From: Lumbricus terrestris
Taxonomy: Eukaryota; Annelida; Clitellata; Crassiclitellata; Lumbricidae
Assembly: GCA_949752735.1 (NCBI GenBank)
Contig: OX457052.1
Location: forward strand, 18,358,649 to 18,422,648
Direction: 5' to 3'
DNA length: 64,000 bases
The notes under the pieces were generated by a model. The model made no database searches, was not told the DNA's origin, and was given only the letters and a program-made list of their open reading frames with translations. The translations under genes were made by a program, and so were the position numbers. Every line of letters begins with the position of its first letter. Positions within the stretch are counted from its first letter, which is position 1. This document shows positions 62,471-64,000 of this stretch, one piece after another.

Positions 62471-63871
62471 GGCAATAGAAGTTAGACCTGTCAAACTCCT
62501 GCATGTTGCTTGGAAACTGCCTGCCCCTCATCCCCGCTGGTAAGCACCAGGCAGGGATCCACACGTGGGAACAAAAAACTGCAGTGCTGGTACAACTTCA
62601 AACGGGTTTTTTCAGTGGGTAAGTGATGGGGGAAAAATTAGCTTTTCGTGGGGTTACGTCTTTCTCTTGCAAGACTAAGTTCAGCAAATCTGCGGGAGAA
62701 TTTAAAAGCCAGATGGTGGTTTGATTTGTGTTCTGTTTGCACTTGACTTTAACATTTTTCTTTCCTTTGTTGATATAATGTGTTGAACAGTAACTGGTGT
62801 ATTGCATTTTTTCTGCACCTGAACATTTATATAGGCCATTTTGAGAACCTCACAAAATGCTGGAAATTAACTGAAAGTAAGAGCCAGAATTGGGAACAAT
62901 TTCTATTTGCATGATTTTACGAGTCGACCCAGCCCTCCAGTTTTTCACAGTTGGTATGGAACCATCCGTTTAGTATGTAGGCAGAAATCCGGGAAAATTG
63001 ACCCCTCCGTTTACATGTACTTTCACCCCACCTGTGCTGTGTACCTATGCTCAACACATCCCCAAGTTCTAAAGAGCGGTCTACAAAGTAGAAGGTTCAA
63101 AGTGCTTTGGTCTTGCCCTTAAGAGTCATACATATATTACGCATGCAAAAAAGTACTTTCGAACCTCCCATGCGTTCAAACAAATAAACTTCTCTGCTCT
63201 CCCCTTTTTACAAAGACTATTTAGCCAAACTCATCTATGAAACATGTATTTTACCGCAGGCTGCCATTTATTTATTATTGTTAAACATAATTATTTGCTG
63301 GCTAAAATTTGTTAACTTTTATGGTTTAATGTTTAGATCTTAACAGAATATGATTTTAATGTAGTGAAATGCCATTGGACGACTAAACAGACTATTAGAT
63401 AAACAGTCTAATGTGGACGTTGTAATTGGACATTTATTTTGTGTGCATACATTTTGCTGAGATCCTCCACCCGTATGTACGCACCCATATGCAAATCGCC
63501 TAAATCCCGTGACCCTTCGTTTGTGTGCAATTATATAGACTGCCCCTTAGGGGAGATGATGCTGGAATAATTTGCCTTAAACTACACAACTGTAGTCATT
63601 TTTACTAAAATTGTTCGCTGGAATTTGAAGAAGACACGAGACGTTTTGATACGTTTTGAAACAAGAACTAAAAGCATCATATTCAACACAAGTTTATAAA
63701 ATCCATCTGGCTAGTCATCCAAAATGTTTAACTGAAACACTATTTAACCAACTATACATGTTAAACAACTTGACTTTTTTTTCTCTTAAATGATATTTCT
63801 GAACCATTCTGTAAAATAGCAACACGCAAGCATGTTTTCTGAAGTAGTCTTTAGGTAGTAGCATCCTAGTT
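62471..63871. other. intergenic, no gene recognised
   Basis: Open frames at 62598-62807 (-) and 62907-63122 (+) have no recognisable motif or splice context. No repeat was identified. Confidence 0.35.
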
Positions 63872-64000
63872 AGGGGTCATTGCATAATTACGTAACGCCG
63901 AAAATGACCGTTTTTGACCCACCCACCCTGTAACGCTTCGTAACGCTTCCCTTGACCCACCCACCCACCCGCCCCAGCGTTACGTAACGTTATCTTCACG
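63872..64000. mobile_element. left end of a MITE cut by window end
   Basis: It starts AGGGGTCATTGCATAATTAC then GTAACGCC, followed by CCCACCCACCC and a GCGTTACGTAACG palindrome. The AGGGGTC..TAA.. design echoes the 1561 element. The right end lies outside the window. Confidence 0.5.

Overview
The window looks like nuclear DNA of an animal, probably a marine invertebrate. It is AT-rich, has long introns, many microsatellites and a very heavy load of small transposable elements. The frequent short motif TAGGCCTA and the protein similarities would suit an invertebrate deuterostome (echinoderm or hemichordate-like), but the species assignment is a weak inference.

Three intron-containing protein genes can be assembled by eye, all on the + strand. 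(1) 6808-11590: NDNF-like secreted protein with a signal peptide and fibronectin-III-like domains, 3 coding exons, about 610 residues. (2) 21125-51350: CLCN7-like lysosomal chloride/proton exchanger, 23 coding exons with matching splice phases, 803 residues, close to the vertebrate length. (3) 56483-61379: survivin (BIRC5)-like protein, 4 coding exons, 142 residues, with all zinc ligands. The genes have unrelated roles (secreted factor, lysosomal ion transport, mitosis), and nothing suggests joint regulation.

Most of the rest is repeats. 1-6800 holds tetranucleotide and pyrimidine/purine microsatellites, SINE pieces and a decayed transposon protein. 6808-11590 is NDNF, whose two introns are packed with GAT/GAC arrays (intron 1) and their complement-like ATC/CAC arrays (intron 2). 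11591-21124 is intergenic with hAT-like elements, several with clear 8-bp target duplications and some nested. 21125-51350 is CLCN7, whose introns carry MITEs, a 2.16-kb DNA transposon with a broken transposase, LINE 3' ends, two SINE families and a perfect 294-bp TG array. 51351-56482 is intergenic with a few MITEs. 56483-61379 is BIRC5, whose first intron holds two distinct MITEs sharing an inverted core. 61380-64000 is downstream sequence with one MITE and the start of another.

No CRISPR array, rRNA gene, operon or convincing intact tRNA gene was seen; tRNA-like stretches are SINE heads. No unknown multi-gene system is evident. The most unusual structures are the paired inverted MITEs in BIRC5, the complementary triplet arrays around NDNF exon 2, and the stacked hAT-like insertions near 19 kb.
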